Positions 1 to 11,098 of a stretch of 49,651 bases of DNA are shown here, one piece after another. Within the stretch, counting starts at the first letter, position 1, and each line of letters opens with the position of its first letter. The position numbers and the translations under genes were made by a program. Where the stretch lies: positions 1,006,486 through 1,056,136 of the forward strand of contig BCJX01000015.1 in NCBI GenBank assembly GCA_001600415.1. Reading direction: 5' to 3'. The stretch comes from Pascua guehoae. Lineage: Eukaryota > Basidiomycota > Tremellomycetes > Trichosporonales > Trichosporonaceae. A model generated the notes under the pieces. That model was not told the DNA's origin, did no database searches, and worked only from the letters and a program-made list of their open reading frames with translations.

Positions 1-523
1 GGTGGGTGAGGGGGTGAGGGGTGGGGGGGATGGTAGAGGAGAAGGGGGAGGGCGGGGGGGTGGTTAGAGGGAGAGGGGGTGATTGGAAAGCAGGGGTGAT
101 TGGGAGCGGTAGGCATGGGGTGTGATTAGGAGGGTGTAGCTGGAGCAACTGAACACGCCGGGTTGCTTGGCCGAGCACGCTGTTGCGGAGGGTCTCTGCT
201 CCGTCGCTCAGACTCGGCCGCTTGCCAGCTGCCGGTGGTCTGCTCCGTGGGTGCTCGTGGCTACTAGTGTCTCCTCGTGGCTGCTCGTGGCTACTCGTGG
301 CTACTTGTGGCTACCCTGGCGGTTGCTCTGGTGGCCACACCAATGGCCACACCAATGGCCGCTCCAATGGATACTCCAATGGCTACTCCAACGACTACTC
401 CCAAGGCCACTCCCAAGGCCACTCCCAAGCCCCCACCCATCGCCCACCCATCCCGAGTCCAAGTCCGAGTCCGAGTCCGAGTCCAAGTCCAAGTCGAGTC
501 CGAGTCCCCAGTACTAACCGCAG
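1..523 (+). other. intron or upstream part of the flavin monooxygenase gene
   Basis: No coding segment is recognised here. The first recognisable exon of the downstream monooxygenase begins at 524, right after a branch site and acceptor (CTAAC then GCAG). The N-terminal dinucleotide-binding glycine motif of that enzyme should lie 5' of it and was not found, so this stretch is probably an intron whose upstream exon is outside the window. The first 120 bases are strongly G-rich. Bases 334-512 are degenerate short tandem repeats. Confidence 0.5.
334..512. repeat. degenerate short tandem repeats in an intron
   Basis: About 334-450 is built of CCAATGGC/TACTCC-like 12-mers that drift into CCCAAGGCCACT copies. 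About 452-512 is a run of GTCCGA/GTCCAA hexamers. All of it lies in the presumed intron before the first visible monooxygenase exon. Every reading frame is open over this stretch because of the repeat, so the small ORFs here are not evidence of a gene. Confidence 0.8.
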
Positions 524-3500
524 ATCTACGAGAAAGACACCGGAATCGGCGGGACATGGTACCAGAACGCCTACCCGTGAGCCCCCGGCCACACTTGCGC
601 TGACAGCAGGGGATGCCGATGCGAGTGAGCGTCAGCTTGGGCTCTAGGCTGAGACTGGAGAGAGTGTTGCGTGCCTATGCGATAGTCTCGCCTCCAGCCT
701 CCAGCCTCCGGTATTCTGCCTCCAGTCTCGAGCCTCCAGTATTCTGTCTCCAGACCCAGACCCAGACCCAGAGATGGAGGCACAACTGCACACTCCAAGC
801 TCCAACCCGCCCCACCCACCCTCGCCTCCCCCGATCCAACCCCCCAACACCCACTAACACCCAGCGTCGCGGCGCTCATGTACTCGCACTCGCGCTTCCC
901 GAACCCGTACTGGACCGAGACGCACCCCGCGCGCCCCGAGGTGCTTGAGTGTGGGTAATCTTCCGCTAGGTCGGCGAGAGAGGAGGCTGGGCGGGATATG
1001 GAACGCGGGGCGCTGGGACAGAGTTGGGACATTAGCACCCCGAAACCTGGTCGATGATACGGCACTCGCCCACTCCCGGCAGGAGCCGCCTCACAGTCCA
1101 ACTTGGCAGTCCGACTACCACTTCCGCCCTTGACCTTTGCTCTCCATGGCCCATTAGAATCGCTCCTGCTTTGCCCTCATTCCTGCCCATTAGAATCTCG
1201 CCTAGCTCCCTGCTCGCAATCTCCGTCATCCAACCTCGGTCCTCTTGCTCTTTGTCCCGGTATCTGTACCGTCACAACCTCTCTTCTCGCCCCTCCTCCT
1301 CCCCCTCTTCCTCCGGGCCACACCCCCGTCTCTAACCACACATCCCCCCCTCCCCCCCACACACTACCTACACCCCCCCACTAACACCCCCAGACTGGCA
1401 AAACCTCGCCATCGCCCAAAACATCACCCCGCACATCCACCTCGAACACGAATTCCTCCGCGCAGACTGGGACGCCCCGCGCGCGCTCTACGTCATCCGC
1501 CTGCGCGACAAGCGCAAAAACGAGGACATTACCGTCGAGGCACGCGTCCTGATCGGCGCGAGTGGCGGGTTTGACGTGCCGCTCCTCCCCAAGCTCGAGG
1601 GTGTGGCGCGGTACAAGGGCACGATTGTGCATGCGTCGCGGTGGCCCAAGACGCTCAGGGTGGAGGAGTTGCGGGGCAAGACGGTCGTGGTGGTGGGGAA
1701 TGCTTGTAGTGGGTGAGTGTGCGTGGGGTGTGTGTGTTGGGGGGGGGGGGGGGAGATGGGGAGCTGGAGAGGTCTGGTCGGGAAATAAGTGTCCTGAGGA
1801 GGGGCTGAGGGTGGTTAGGAGTGGGTACACACAGTTGGAGGACTGGTGGAGCGAATGGAGTGGAGAAAGAGAACAGCGGCTCGCTGGTTGAGGGCATTGG
1901 AGACGGGTCCAATTGCCCTGTGGAGGCATTGAAGGATACACCGTTGAGATACGCACGACTGTGCCATTGGGAACAGCCAACTGGGCATGCCAGCGAGGTT
2001 GATCACCCGCGAATGGAACGCTAGAAATCACGCGTAGGCAATCCAGAGGGGGGGAACAAGCACAGCCAAGACAAAGAAAGGGACAAAGCACCCCCAGAAC
2101 ACAAAAGAACACGACGAGACACTCAACCCGTCCACCCTGCTCTGCCTCGTCCCCATCTAACCTACTAACACCCAGCACCCAACTCGTCTCGACACTCAGC
2201 GAAGACCCCGAGATCAAGCTCGTCGCCATTGCCCGCTCGCCCCAGTGGTACATGGAGAACCGGTCGGGCGGGGGCCGCAACTCGATGCCGTACGCGCACG
2301 CGACCAACGAGCGCTGGGCGCGCTGGCCGCTCATTCAGTACCTCCACCGCTGTGCGCTGTTTGTCGGCGACGACGTCAAGTGGGTCGCGTTCCCGCTCAA
2401 GACGGGGGGTGTTTTTAGGAGGCACTTTGAAAAGGTGCGTGCGGGGCGGGTGTGGTGTGTGTGTGGGTGTGGTGGGTGTGGGTGCGGGTGTGCTGGTGGG
2501 GGAGGAGTGCCGCAGTGTGTGGCAGTCGAGCCGGGGGAAGGGCGTATAATTTGGTAGAGGTCATGAGGTGTGGCCACGTCTGTGAGGAAACGTGCGCATG
2601 GGAGGACGTTCGGCAGGAGACCAGGCGGCAGGAGACCAGGCGGTAATGGCCATGCCTGTCAATAAACTGGCGGACAGCGCTTGCCTGACATCTGGTGGCC
2701 ATCAGTCCTACATGAGTTGTCCTACCTGAGTTGTCCTACCTGAGTTGTCCTACCTGAGTTGTCCTACCTGAGTAGTCCTACCTGGGACCTGGGTTCGCGT
2801 GGTCACGACAGTGGGGTCCGTACTGACCGCAGCAATCCGCCGAGATGATGAAAAAGGAGCTCCCATACGAGCTCCGCGACGTCGCAATCCCAGACTTTCG
2901 TGAGTAACCACCTCCCCTTTTTGACTGGGACGATTCTTTCCAGAATTTCAACACCACCCACGCCTTCCAACCCAACCAAACTCACACTGACGGCAGCGTT
3001 TGGCGCCAAGCGCGTCGTCTTTGAAGACGGCTACTTTACGGCCCTGAACCGCCCCCACGTCACGCCCGTATGGGGCAGCGTCTCGGGCCTGACCGAGACG
3101 AGCGTCGTGCTCACCGACGGGCGCGAGTATGCCGCCGACTATGTCGTCTTTTCGACGGGGTTCGATATCGAGGGCGGCGGGATTGCCGTCAAGGGGTCGA
3201 CTCTGGCGACGACGGATTTCAAGAGCCGCGCAGAGCTCCGGCAGTACCATAGCGTCGCGATTCCGGGGATCCCGAATTGGTTTACGGTGTTTGGGCAGTT
3301 TTTGGGCAGTGGCCATCGTGAGTGAGAGGTAGGAGGTGGGGAGGGGAGGTAGGGGAGGTAGGAGGTGGTGGGGAGGCGGAGAAACGAGACTGGGAGTGAA
3401 AGACGGGGAAGATGAGGGCCCGAGGAAGGAAGTAGGATGACGGATTCAGAGCCAAGAAGGCCGTTGAGAACAGGGCAGCGATAGAGACAGGATGACGAGA

Positions 3501-4356
3501 GGGCAGTCGACAACCAGTGTCGCTCGGAATTTTCCAAGAGCACGAGAGCAGAGTCCAGACAATGGCAAGGGGCGACGATTCCCAGCGACAGCAGACGAGC
3601 AGCACAAACGCCCCAAAACACCCGCTGACCCCAGTCTCGGTCTCCATCGCCATCGAGATCCAGGCCGCGTACATTGCCCAGCTCATCGAAGCCATGGCGC
3701 GGTACGACATTCCGGTGCTCGAACCCAAGCCCGAGCCGACCGCGCGCTGGAACGCGTGGCTCGACAAGCGCGCCGCGGGGACCGTGTGGTGCGTGGCTGC
3801 GCCCGGTGCAGACGGTTGTGACGGCGCTGACGGGCAGGATGAAGGCGCGGAGCTATATGCGCGACAAGGGGGGTACGGGGCGTGTCTGGGTGAGTTGACA
3901 GGGGAGATGAGTTGGGCGATGTGAGGCATTGGGCGGTTGTGTTGATGGAGACACGGGAAGTGTGCGCTGGGGTGTGAAAGCAGACCCAGCCTGGCACCTC
4001 TCTCCCACACCATTTTTTTTTTCACGCTTGAACAGAAGCAGCGTCGTCACAACCCCAAACTCCCAAGCCTCCTCCGCCCGCGTCCACACTCTCACTAACC
4101 CCAGACCCACTTCCCGGGCCCCACCGCACTGCTGTGGTACCTCAACGCGACGCCCACCTGGTCGGACTGGTCGGGCGCCGAGGTCCCCGCCCGCCGCGCC
4201 CGTATCCGCCGGGCCGTATTCGTCGTCCTCTTCATCGTGGCCGTGTGGGGCGCGGACCGGATGGGCGGATGGGGGCTCGGTGCCGTGCTTGCGCTCGCGT
4301 TTCAGCACGCGAGGGGCGCAGTCAGGATGGCGGCAAGGGGCCTCGGGTGGAGCTGA
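524..4356 (+). CDS. FAD-dependent monooxygenase (Baeyer-Villiger/FMO type), 5' partial, C-terminal membrane anchor
   Basis: Exons: 524-576, 610-624, 865-950, 1394-1712, 2176-2434, 2833-2899, 2997-3317, 3635-3788, 3838-3889, 4105-4356. All junctions keep frame. The product is an NAD(P)H/FAD enzyme that inserts one oxygen atom into an organic substrate; the substrate cannot be read from sequence. Visible motifs are IYEK..GIGGTWYQNAYPGCRCD near the FAD site, PEVLEYWQNLA, a second dinucleotide fold VVVVGNACSG (middle Gly replaced by Ala), FGAKR..FEDGY..ALNRPHV, VVFSTGFD, and a closing SYMRDKGG..THFPGPTALLWYLN segment typical of fungal members. The last exon adds a hydrophobic helix (RRAVFVVLFIVAVWG), suggesting anchoring in the endoplasmic reticulum. 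The N-terminal exon(s) are missing from the window. Oddities are a 33-nt intron (577-609), a 15-nt exon (610-624) that supplies GCRCD, a 49-nt intron (3789-3837), and several long repeat-filled introns. Confidence 0.85.
690..775. repeat. CCTCCAG/CCAGAC imperfect repeats in intron
   Basis: Short imperfect copies of CCTCCAGT..GTATTCTG are followed by ACCCAG units. They lie in the monooxygenase intron 625-864 and are noncoding filler. Confidence 0.6.
2706..2784. repeat. 14-bp tandem repeat, 5 full copies, intronic
   Basis: Unit TCCTACCTGAGTTG occurs at 2706, 2720, 2734, 2748 and 2762, with one change in the first copy and one in the fifth, then a partial copy. It sits just before the acceptor of the monooxygenase intron 2435-2832. 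Near-identity of the units suggests recent expansion. Confidence 0.9.
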
Positions 4357-5837
4357 GCCGAGGCGGGAGGTAGATGTGAAACGCTGCGTGTTGCGTTGCT
4401 GCGTCGTCGCGTCGTTGCGTAGTTCGCGTAGTTCGCGTACTGTGAATGATAAGAAATTTGCTTCGAAACCTCTGCGTCGAACAGACACTCGGTACGAGGA
4501 GCAGTACTGCGCGTGGCGTGATCAAGACAGGCATGCGAGAAATGTTCAGTACCCGGTAATGAGACGACCCCCATCCAATAACGTCGAGCACGTCGCGGGT
4601 TTGTGCGTATCTGACCTCGAGCTTGGCAGTGATTCCGAGTGGGCAGGGGAGAGGTGATCGCCATGACGAAGAGAATATTTTGACAAGCAAGATAGCGTCG
4701 GCAAGAGCAAGACATGGGTGCGAGAAATGTAATGGGTGCGAAACAAAAAAGGAGAGGTACGGTACATGCACGTCAGGCGGGGGAGAATACAAATGACTTT
4801 TGTTCGGAACGAGTATCATACGGAAAGGCTGGTCACGACAGCCCGGCAGCGAAACGCCAGGCACGCAGACGCAGATACGGCCGGTAGAAAGAAGAAGCAA
4901 GAAAAAGTGTACCGTCGTATCACATTCGCACAGAGTTATCGCCAGACAAACCGCGGGCTACCACCCCACCAAACGTGCGGGGTTAGGCGATGCCATCCCG
5001 TGTCCCGCTATCTGCGTCGTCCAGCCTGCCCCGTCTCCGTGTACGCCTCCCCCACCACCAGACTCATGCGCCTCCCCCACCACCAGGCGCGTGCAGTACG
5101 CCTCCCCCCAGGTTTATCACGCATACCTCCCCCGTCCGTGGCTTGTGGGGTGGTGTGACTGTGGCTGGCGCTAATGGATGGGCGACTCGCGGCGTCGTGT
5201 GACTGTTGTGTATTTTTTCTTTCGTCATCGTCGCAGACAAGACCTGGTATTGGCTAGGTATACCTGCGTCGCTCGACTACGACGCTTGTACGCTACGCTA
5301 CGGTTGATGATGGCGACGTCTAGTAGTCTGGCCTCTGGCATGCGGGCGACGTTGGCCATTGGCTGCCGACGTCGTTGCATGCTCATGCTAACCTAACTGC
5401 TAGCTGCCTAGTACATGCTTGGCGTTACACTGTGGTGCTATATTCTGTATATTCCATTCTTACAGGCCAGCGGTACACGCCGGTACACGCCGACCGATGC
5501 CAAGAGCTCGATTGTCTAGGTTGTGGGTCGGATGACCGCGGTGACCGAGCCGTGGCCCCACGTTATAGGCTGTGCCGCGTCTCGTGTCTCGCGGCGCGCA
5601 TGGCGTGCTGCGCTGACGATTGCGTGGCTTGGGTGGTGGGGGGATTTGGGTGGTGGTGCGGGGGGATGACGAGGTGATCGATCCGCAATCAGTATGGAAG
5701 TGTGCGCATGCATGGTGGGTAGTCTATCTTGGCAGAGTGCTGTGGTACATTGCACTGGCATGCATCCGGGCCATTGTGCCACACACACAGACACACGAGT
5801 GATGCCGCAATGCCAGCTGGCAAGGGGCCAAGGGGGC

Positions 5838-5843
5838 CTTATC
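5838..5843 (-). promoter_or_regulatory. GATA-factor motif (CTTATC)
   Basis: This is the complement of GATAAG, the core recognised by fungal nitrogen-regulatory GATA factors. It lies about 1.8 kb upstream of the ammonium transporter start. Distance makes its function uncertain. Confidence 0.3.
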
Positions 5844-5950
5844 TTGTTGCGGGGCTGGCGAATCAGCGTCCCCGATGCCGAGGCCACGCGATGGTGTGAG
5901 TGTGTGGTGGAGTCGGATGTGGAGGCGGATGTGGAGACTGGCCCGTTGCT

Positions 5951-5956
5951 GATAAG
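5951..5956 (+). promoter_or_regulatory. GATA-factor motif (GATAAG)
   Basis: This is the second GATAAG core in the long upstream region of the ammonium transporter, 108 bases after the first in the opposite orientation. Confidence 0.3.
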
Positions 5957-6165
5957 TGGCGTTCAGTGTACTAGTTGTCGGCGATCGCGGCTGTCACGAC
6001 CGAAAAGCGTGCCGGGTCTGGCGTTCCGTTTCCGTCTGGGCAGGCTGGGCATGGCTGGGCATCGCATCGTACACAAAGTGACTGACCCGAAAATGACCCT
6101 TTTGGGCCCGAGCGCTATTTTCGACAACGCCACAAAAGGCTTGGCCCCTGAGATTCCGGGCAATG

Positions 6166-6171
6166 GATAAG
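6166..6171 (+). promoter_or_regulatory. GATA-factor motif (GATAAG)
   Basis: This is the third GATAAG core, about 1.47 kb upstream of the transporter ATG. A weaker GTTATC lies at 6337-6342. Confidence 0.3.
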
Positions 6172-7514
6172 AGAAAGGGGGGGCACGGCGGCACGGCTGG
6201 ACACGTGAAAGCGGCATGAGATCCAAGCAAGGGGAGGAAGAGGCCAGGCCTGGCAGGGTCCAAAGGGGGCCTGTGCGCGAACAGCGATTCGCTGAACAGA
6301 GCGAGTAGAGGATCGGGCCAATAAACAAGCGCGATTGTTATCTATGATCTGCAACATGTCCCCTGTCGTGATTGGCCCATGACCGAGCGCCCGCATATAT
6401 CCACGCCACGACAATGGCATGCTGGGTGGCGCGTGGAGCAAATAATCGACCCGACTGCCGCATCGGACAATGACGGGTGCTGCGGGTCCCAGCGGCGATA
6501 CCAGTTTCGCCAGCCATGCCGCCAGTCAGCCAGGCCATGCAGGCCAGTTGGTTCGTGACGTACGGGCGATGGACAGCAGGGAAAGAGAGAGAAAAAACCG
6601 CGTACCGCTGTCAGAGATAGCGCAAACTAGGAGTCGGGCGACTCCCCCACACTCGTCCAGGGTCCACGGCGATGGCAAAATTCCAGCAGGCGACCAAGCT
6701 CGAGCAGCGATTCGAAGAATCCGAGCGTCTGTATCTACAGCCACTACGGGTGCGTCAATAGGCAACCGAGGCCCAGCGCCGCGTATGTAGACTCGCCGCC
6801 GGACGGTCTGCAGACAATAGCGCACCCTCCAGCCGCAAGCGAGAGAGAGAGAGAATGGCGCAGACGCACGCGCAGATTATGCACCGGCGGTGCTTTCGGC
6901 CCAGACGTAGCCTGTACTCCGCATCTCGTCCGCGCGTCTGCAAACGACGACAAACTGGGCCTGTCTCTGAGCTCTGAGATTTCTTTAAGGCTGCGATCGA
7001 CGTACCCCGCCGCCTCCTCTTCCCCTCTCCATCAGTCTAGACCACAGTCCTCTACTTTCCACAACCTCAACCTCTCATCTTGCTTACGCCACGACTCGCA
7101 CACGCGCACGCACGCACACCCTCCACCCCATACCTCGCGCACGCGCTCCTACCCACCCACTGTCTCTCACGCCCTCTTCTCCCGGCTTCTCAGCCTCGAC
7201 CCCCTGTACGCGACCTCCTACTCGCCAGTCCCTACTTTCCTTTGCGCATCGTCCTCTCCGGCCCGCACCCCTCCACATCTAAGTGACCTAGTGACCACCA
7301 ACCACACCGTGCTGCACTGCACTGCACGGCATTGATCCGACACGACCGAATTCTCGACTACATTCTTTTTTTCAGCGATCCAGGTGATCCAACTGTTTGT
7401 TTCGTTGCGCCACCCTGCACCCAGCCTCCCGCCTGCCCCAATAGTCTGCGGCACACCCGGCTGCCACCTCCCCCCGGTCGATTGTTTCTTAAATCAGCCC
7501 CTCGGGCCTCTGTC

Positions 7515-7521
7515 CTTATCT
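7515..7521 (-). promoter_or_regulatory. GATA-factor motif (CTTATCT, i.e. AGATAAG)
   Basis: This is an extended AGATAAG match 116 bases before the ammonium transporter ATG, the best placed of the four. It could be in the proximal promoter or the 5' leader. Confidence 0.4.
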
Positions 7522-7636
7522 CTGCATCCAGGCGGCACAGACCCAACCGACCTTTAAAGCAATCGCTCCCCCAACCCCAACTCTCCTCTCTCCACTCCTC
7601 CCCCACAATTACTCGTCCTCCCCCACCTCTGCCACC

Positions 7637-9559
7637 ATGGTCAACGTCACCTATGGCATCATCTCGCCCAACCCCGATGGTACATACACCATTGATACGT
7701 TTGGAACCGACATTGTCTCGACACTAAACGGCGACACGAGTGTATTCGACCCAGGCGACATTGCCTGGGTCCTTACATGTGCCAGTTTGATTATTTTCAT
7801 GGTGAGTGCGGGTTCAACGTCGTTGGCACCGATAAGCACCCGGTGGGCATGTGCCACTGCGAGTCACCCCTGCAGAGGTCCGTGGTGGCACCAACAGTGC
7901 TCCAGGTTGAAACGAATTTTACACGGCGCGACCTGGTTGGCTGACACTTGTGCACAGATTCCCGGTCTTGGTTACCTCTACTCTGGACTAGCACGACGCA
8001 AGAATGCGCTGCAGCTCCTGTTCCTTTCCATGATGTCGCTCGCGATTGTCTCGATCCAATGGTGGCTTATCGGCTACTCGCTCGTCTACAGCGAAACAGG
8101 CGGCTCCTTCTTTGGTGATGGCCGGTGAGTATTGCAGCTTTGTGGCGGTTGCTTGTTGCCCAGTGGCGTGCCTGGCTGGCATGTGGCACCGACAGCGCGC
8201 GTGTCTTTGATATCATATACTCACACCTACAGGAACGTCGCGTTCCGCAAGGTGCGCGAGCGCCCGATCCCCGAGTCGAACAACAAGCTGCCCGAGATTG
8301 TGTTTGCGGCGTACCAGATGATGTTTGCCAACCTGGTCCCTGCCGTCTTGCTCGGTGCCGCGGCCGAACGCTCGCGGACGCTGCCTGCAATGATTTTCAT
8401 CTTTTGCTGGACGACGCTCGTGTACGACATGCTCGCGCACTGGATCTGGAGCGCCAACGGTTGGGCTGCCAAGTGGGGGGTTCTCGACTACGCGGGCGGT
8501 GTGCCCGTCGAGGTTGCCTCTGGTGTGGGTGGCCTCGCCTACTCGTACTTTATCGGCAAGCGCCGCGGGTACGGAACTGAGCGCGTGCTGTTCAAGCCCT
8601 CGAACGTTTCGTCGGTGACGCTCGGTACCGTCTTGCTCTGGGTCGGATGGATGGGCTTCAACGGCGGCTCGTGCTTTGCGGCCTCGATGAAGGCCGCGTA
8701 CGCCCTCTTCAACACCAACCTCGCCGGCGCGACGGGTGCCGTCACCTGGCTTCTGATGGATTTCCGCCTCGAGCGCAAGTGGTCCATGGTCGGATTCTGC
8801 ACCGGTGCCATTGCGGGTCTGGTCGCTATTACACCCGCTGCTGGCCTCGTTGGTGCTCCCGCCGCGGCACTCATTGGCGTCGCCTCGAGCGTCGTGTCCA
8901 ACTTTGCCACCCGCATCAAGGTGCCCATGCGCGTCGACGACGCGATGGATATTTTCGCCGTCCACGCCCTCGCCGGTGTCGTCGGAACCCTCATGACGGG
9001 CCTCTTTGCCGAAAAAGATTTTGCAGCCAACGACGGCTTTTCCGCCATTGACGGCGGCTGGATCGACCACAACTGGATCCAGCTTGCAAAGCAGATTGTC
9101 TGGGTCCTCGTCGGCGGCGCCTGGACCTTTGTCGTCACCTACCTCATCATGTTTGTCATCAACCTCATCCCCGGCTGCCACTTCCGCGCGTCCGAAGAGG
9201 CTGAAATCGTCGGCATGGACGAAATGGAACACGACGAGTACATTGCAGACTATGCCTACTTCCGCCGCGACCTCGAGGGCAACTATTACCCGCCCCCCGA
9301 CCCCCTCTGGCGCACCTACACCCCGCAGGCGCCCCGCCACCCCGACGACCACGACCACGACAGCCGCGGCAACTCGACCGCCGCCAACTCGGACGCCGTC
9401 GCAGACGAGGCCCTGTCCCACGCAAAGGACCGTAACGAGATTTCGGAAAAGGTCGTCAGCGCAAGCCCCTCGCGTGACTCTGTAGAAGTCCACTCGGGAG
9501 CCATCCCCCAGTCCCGCCATACCCAGCCAGAGGACGTAAAGGGTACTCTGACTGTTTAG
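7637..9559 (+). CDS. ammonium transporter, AMT/MEP family, Mep1/Mep3-like (Glu in the twin-His pair)
   Basis: Exons 7637-7801, 7958-8124 and 8233-9559 give 552 aa. This is a plasma-membrane channel-like protein importing ammonium. The start is in a CACCATGG context and is followed by an extracellular N-terminus, with the first helix at IAWVLTCASLIIFM. Family landmarks are PGLGYLYSGL, NGWAAKWGVLDYAGG, LLWVGWMGFNGGS, and AMDIFAVHALAG carrying the second pore His (about residue 355). The position of the first pore His reads PVEVASG, so it is Glu (about residue 204). From family knowledge, that substitution marks the fungal Mep1/Mep3 subgroup rather than the Mep2 sensor type. The cytosolic tail starts after LINLIPG..., contains the conserved SEEAEIVGMDE segment, and ends in a long Asp/His/Ser-rich extension. 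Upstream GATAAG motifs fit nitrogen regulation. Two small introns lie in the first third of the gene. Confidence 0.97.
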
Positions 9560-11098
9560 AGAAAATATACACCAGCAGCAGCAGCAAATTCACAGCACCC
9601 CGCCCGCCAACCCAAAGCATGGAAGCGTAATTTGGAGTCTTTTTTTTTGTAGAACATAGTGTAACCGTTACATATTCTTCCGCATGGCATGCTGATGCAC
9701 ACATGGACCATAATGATAGCCCCGTGTCGTGGGCAGCATTCGAGTTGCAGCAGGAATTGTCCAGTATACTGCTCAGGCATATCTCAGAGCTGCACGCGAC
9801 TGACCTTTGTACCAGCTCCGTCAGAGGGAAAGGGCAGCGATCAAGGCCATACTTCATTCATTTCTGTCACCACCTCGTCAGCTCGATCTTCGGACAGGAG
9901 AGCGAGCAACGGGATACTTTTACCATTTCTGGCATCCTCTTTCAGCATTCCGTATAGTGAAAGCGAGGTCGTCTCACCACCAACGCACATGTAGGGTACC
10001 GTATGTCCTGTGCTCTGGCCTGGCGTATCACAATGACACAAAAGCCGTGCAAAGTGCCAGAATATTGTCCTCTTGTCAAGGGGAAAGGAAACGGGGTAGA
10101 TCCCCTTGAATGTGTCTACTGTGAGGGAGATCGCTTCAGAGACTGCGCTACACTGTCCCCCGCCGCGGGGGCATCCAATGGTGCTGTACTTGAGGTTGAC
10201 GAGACGAGACAAGCCAGTGCTTACCTACAGGTATTCGAACCTGGTGGCCTGTTCTAGTGCCCATAGCTCGCACCGTGCTGGCGCTGGTGCAAGTATTGAG
10301 GCTCACTGTGACCTCGTTGTACGTACGACTGGACGTAAGAGGATGGTGCGCAAGATTGACGACCCCAGCAGGTGCTCGAGCCACTAAGAGCTGCGGGATG
10401 ATAAGCTATGGGCGCATGCACTCATTCCAAGGGTTGGGGTCTAATGCGGCGATTCTCGGATCGCCACCTGTATTTCAAGGTACGAGAGGTGGTCTTGTCG
10501 CCGAGCCGTGCTCTAAAGGTTTTCCAGAGCGACAAGAACAGGTGAGTGATTTCTGTCGCACTCTGTCAGACTGTTTTGGATACACCGCCGGCCGCCAACG
10601 GTCGTCCTTGTCCCACATAAGAGGCGAGGCTGTGTATCAGTCTCGACATGACGTGGCGGTGTGTATTCGCTACCGTCATTCAAGCTCTTGCTGGACACAG
10701 GAAGGTCTTGGCGATCTTGTGGTGGGGCCCTGCACCCACATGCTCACTTCTCGGTTACCAGTTGCCGCCTTGTGTTGCTCGCTCCTGATTAGCCGGAGAC
10801 AAAGATCGTTCAGTTCCCTACCAAAGCGTAACCGGCCGCCGTTGCGGTCAACGAGTTTCCCTGCTTCCACATCAACCACATTCTGAACAAGGGCACAAGG
10901 CTATACAAGGACTCGTGGATCGTGGACTGGAGGGGCCACGCGGGGCGAGAAGCGAACATAGTATGTGGTGCATCGAGGGAGCATCGGCTTCTAACAACGT
11001 TGGGTAACAACAAACCTTTTTCCATTCTCCTTCTCTGTCCTCTGCAACGCGACGGGATATATGGGGAAACGTGCGCAGCAGCAAAGTTGGTCGGTCGC
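9560..11098. other. intergenic 1.5 kb between the ammonium transporter and PEX11 (convergent)
   Basis: This contains the 3' flanks of two convergent genes. There are only short open frames without family resemblance. A tRNA-like B-box at about 10229-10245 was examined and rejected. Confidence 0.6.

Larger units (their letters stand above)
4357..7636. other. 3.3-kb gene-poor region, promoter side of the ammonium transporter
   Basis: No ORF here resembles a known family or shows exon-like continuity. The only open frames are short and of random composition. The last ~620 bases (about 7010-7630) are pyrimidine-rich, as is common for fungal promoters and 5' leaders. Four GATAAG/CTTATC sites are listed separately. 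A noncoding RNA or 5'-leader intron cannot be excluded. Confidence 0.55.

Noticed and set aside
1381..2334. 317-residue minus-strand open frame
   Set aside because: It spans an intron and two exons of the flavin monooxygenase in antisense; no family resemblance.
3781..3840. Frameshift in the flavin monooxygenase gene
   Set aside because: The apparent shift is resolved by a 49-nt intron (3789-3837) with GTGCGT, a CTGAC branch and CAG; the joined sequence TVW-MKARSYMRDK keeps frame.
4357..7636. Several 100-160-residue open frames upstream of the ammonium transporter
   Set aside because: Amino-acid composition is random, starts are unsupported, and none connects to another exon by consensus splice sites.
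8213..9520. 435-residue open frame antisense to the ammonium transporter
   Set aside because: It mirrors codon bias of the real gene on a GC-rich exon and has no recognisable domain.
10213..10260. tRNA-like B-box (GGTTCGAATACC on the minus strand)
   Set aside because: The T-stem would need a G-A closing pair, and no D-arm, anticodon arm or acceptor stem can be drawn.
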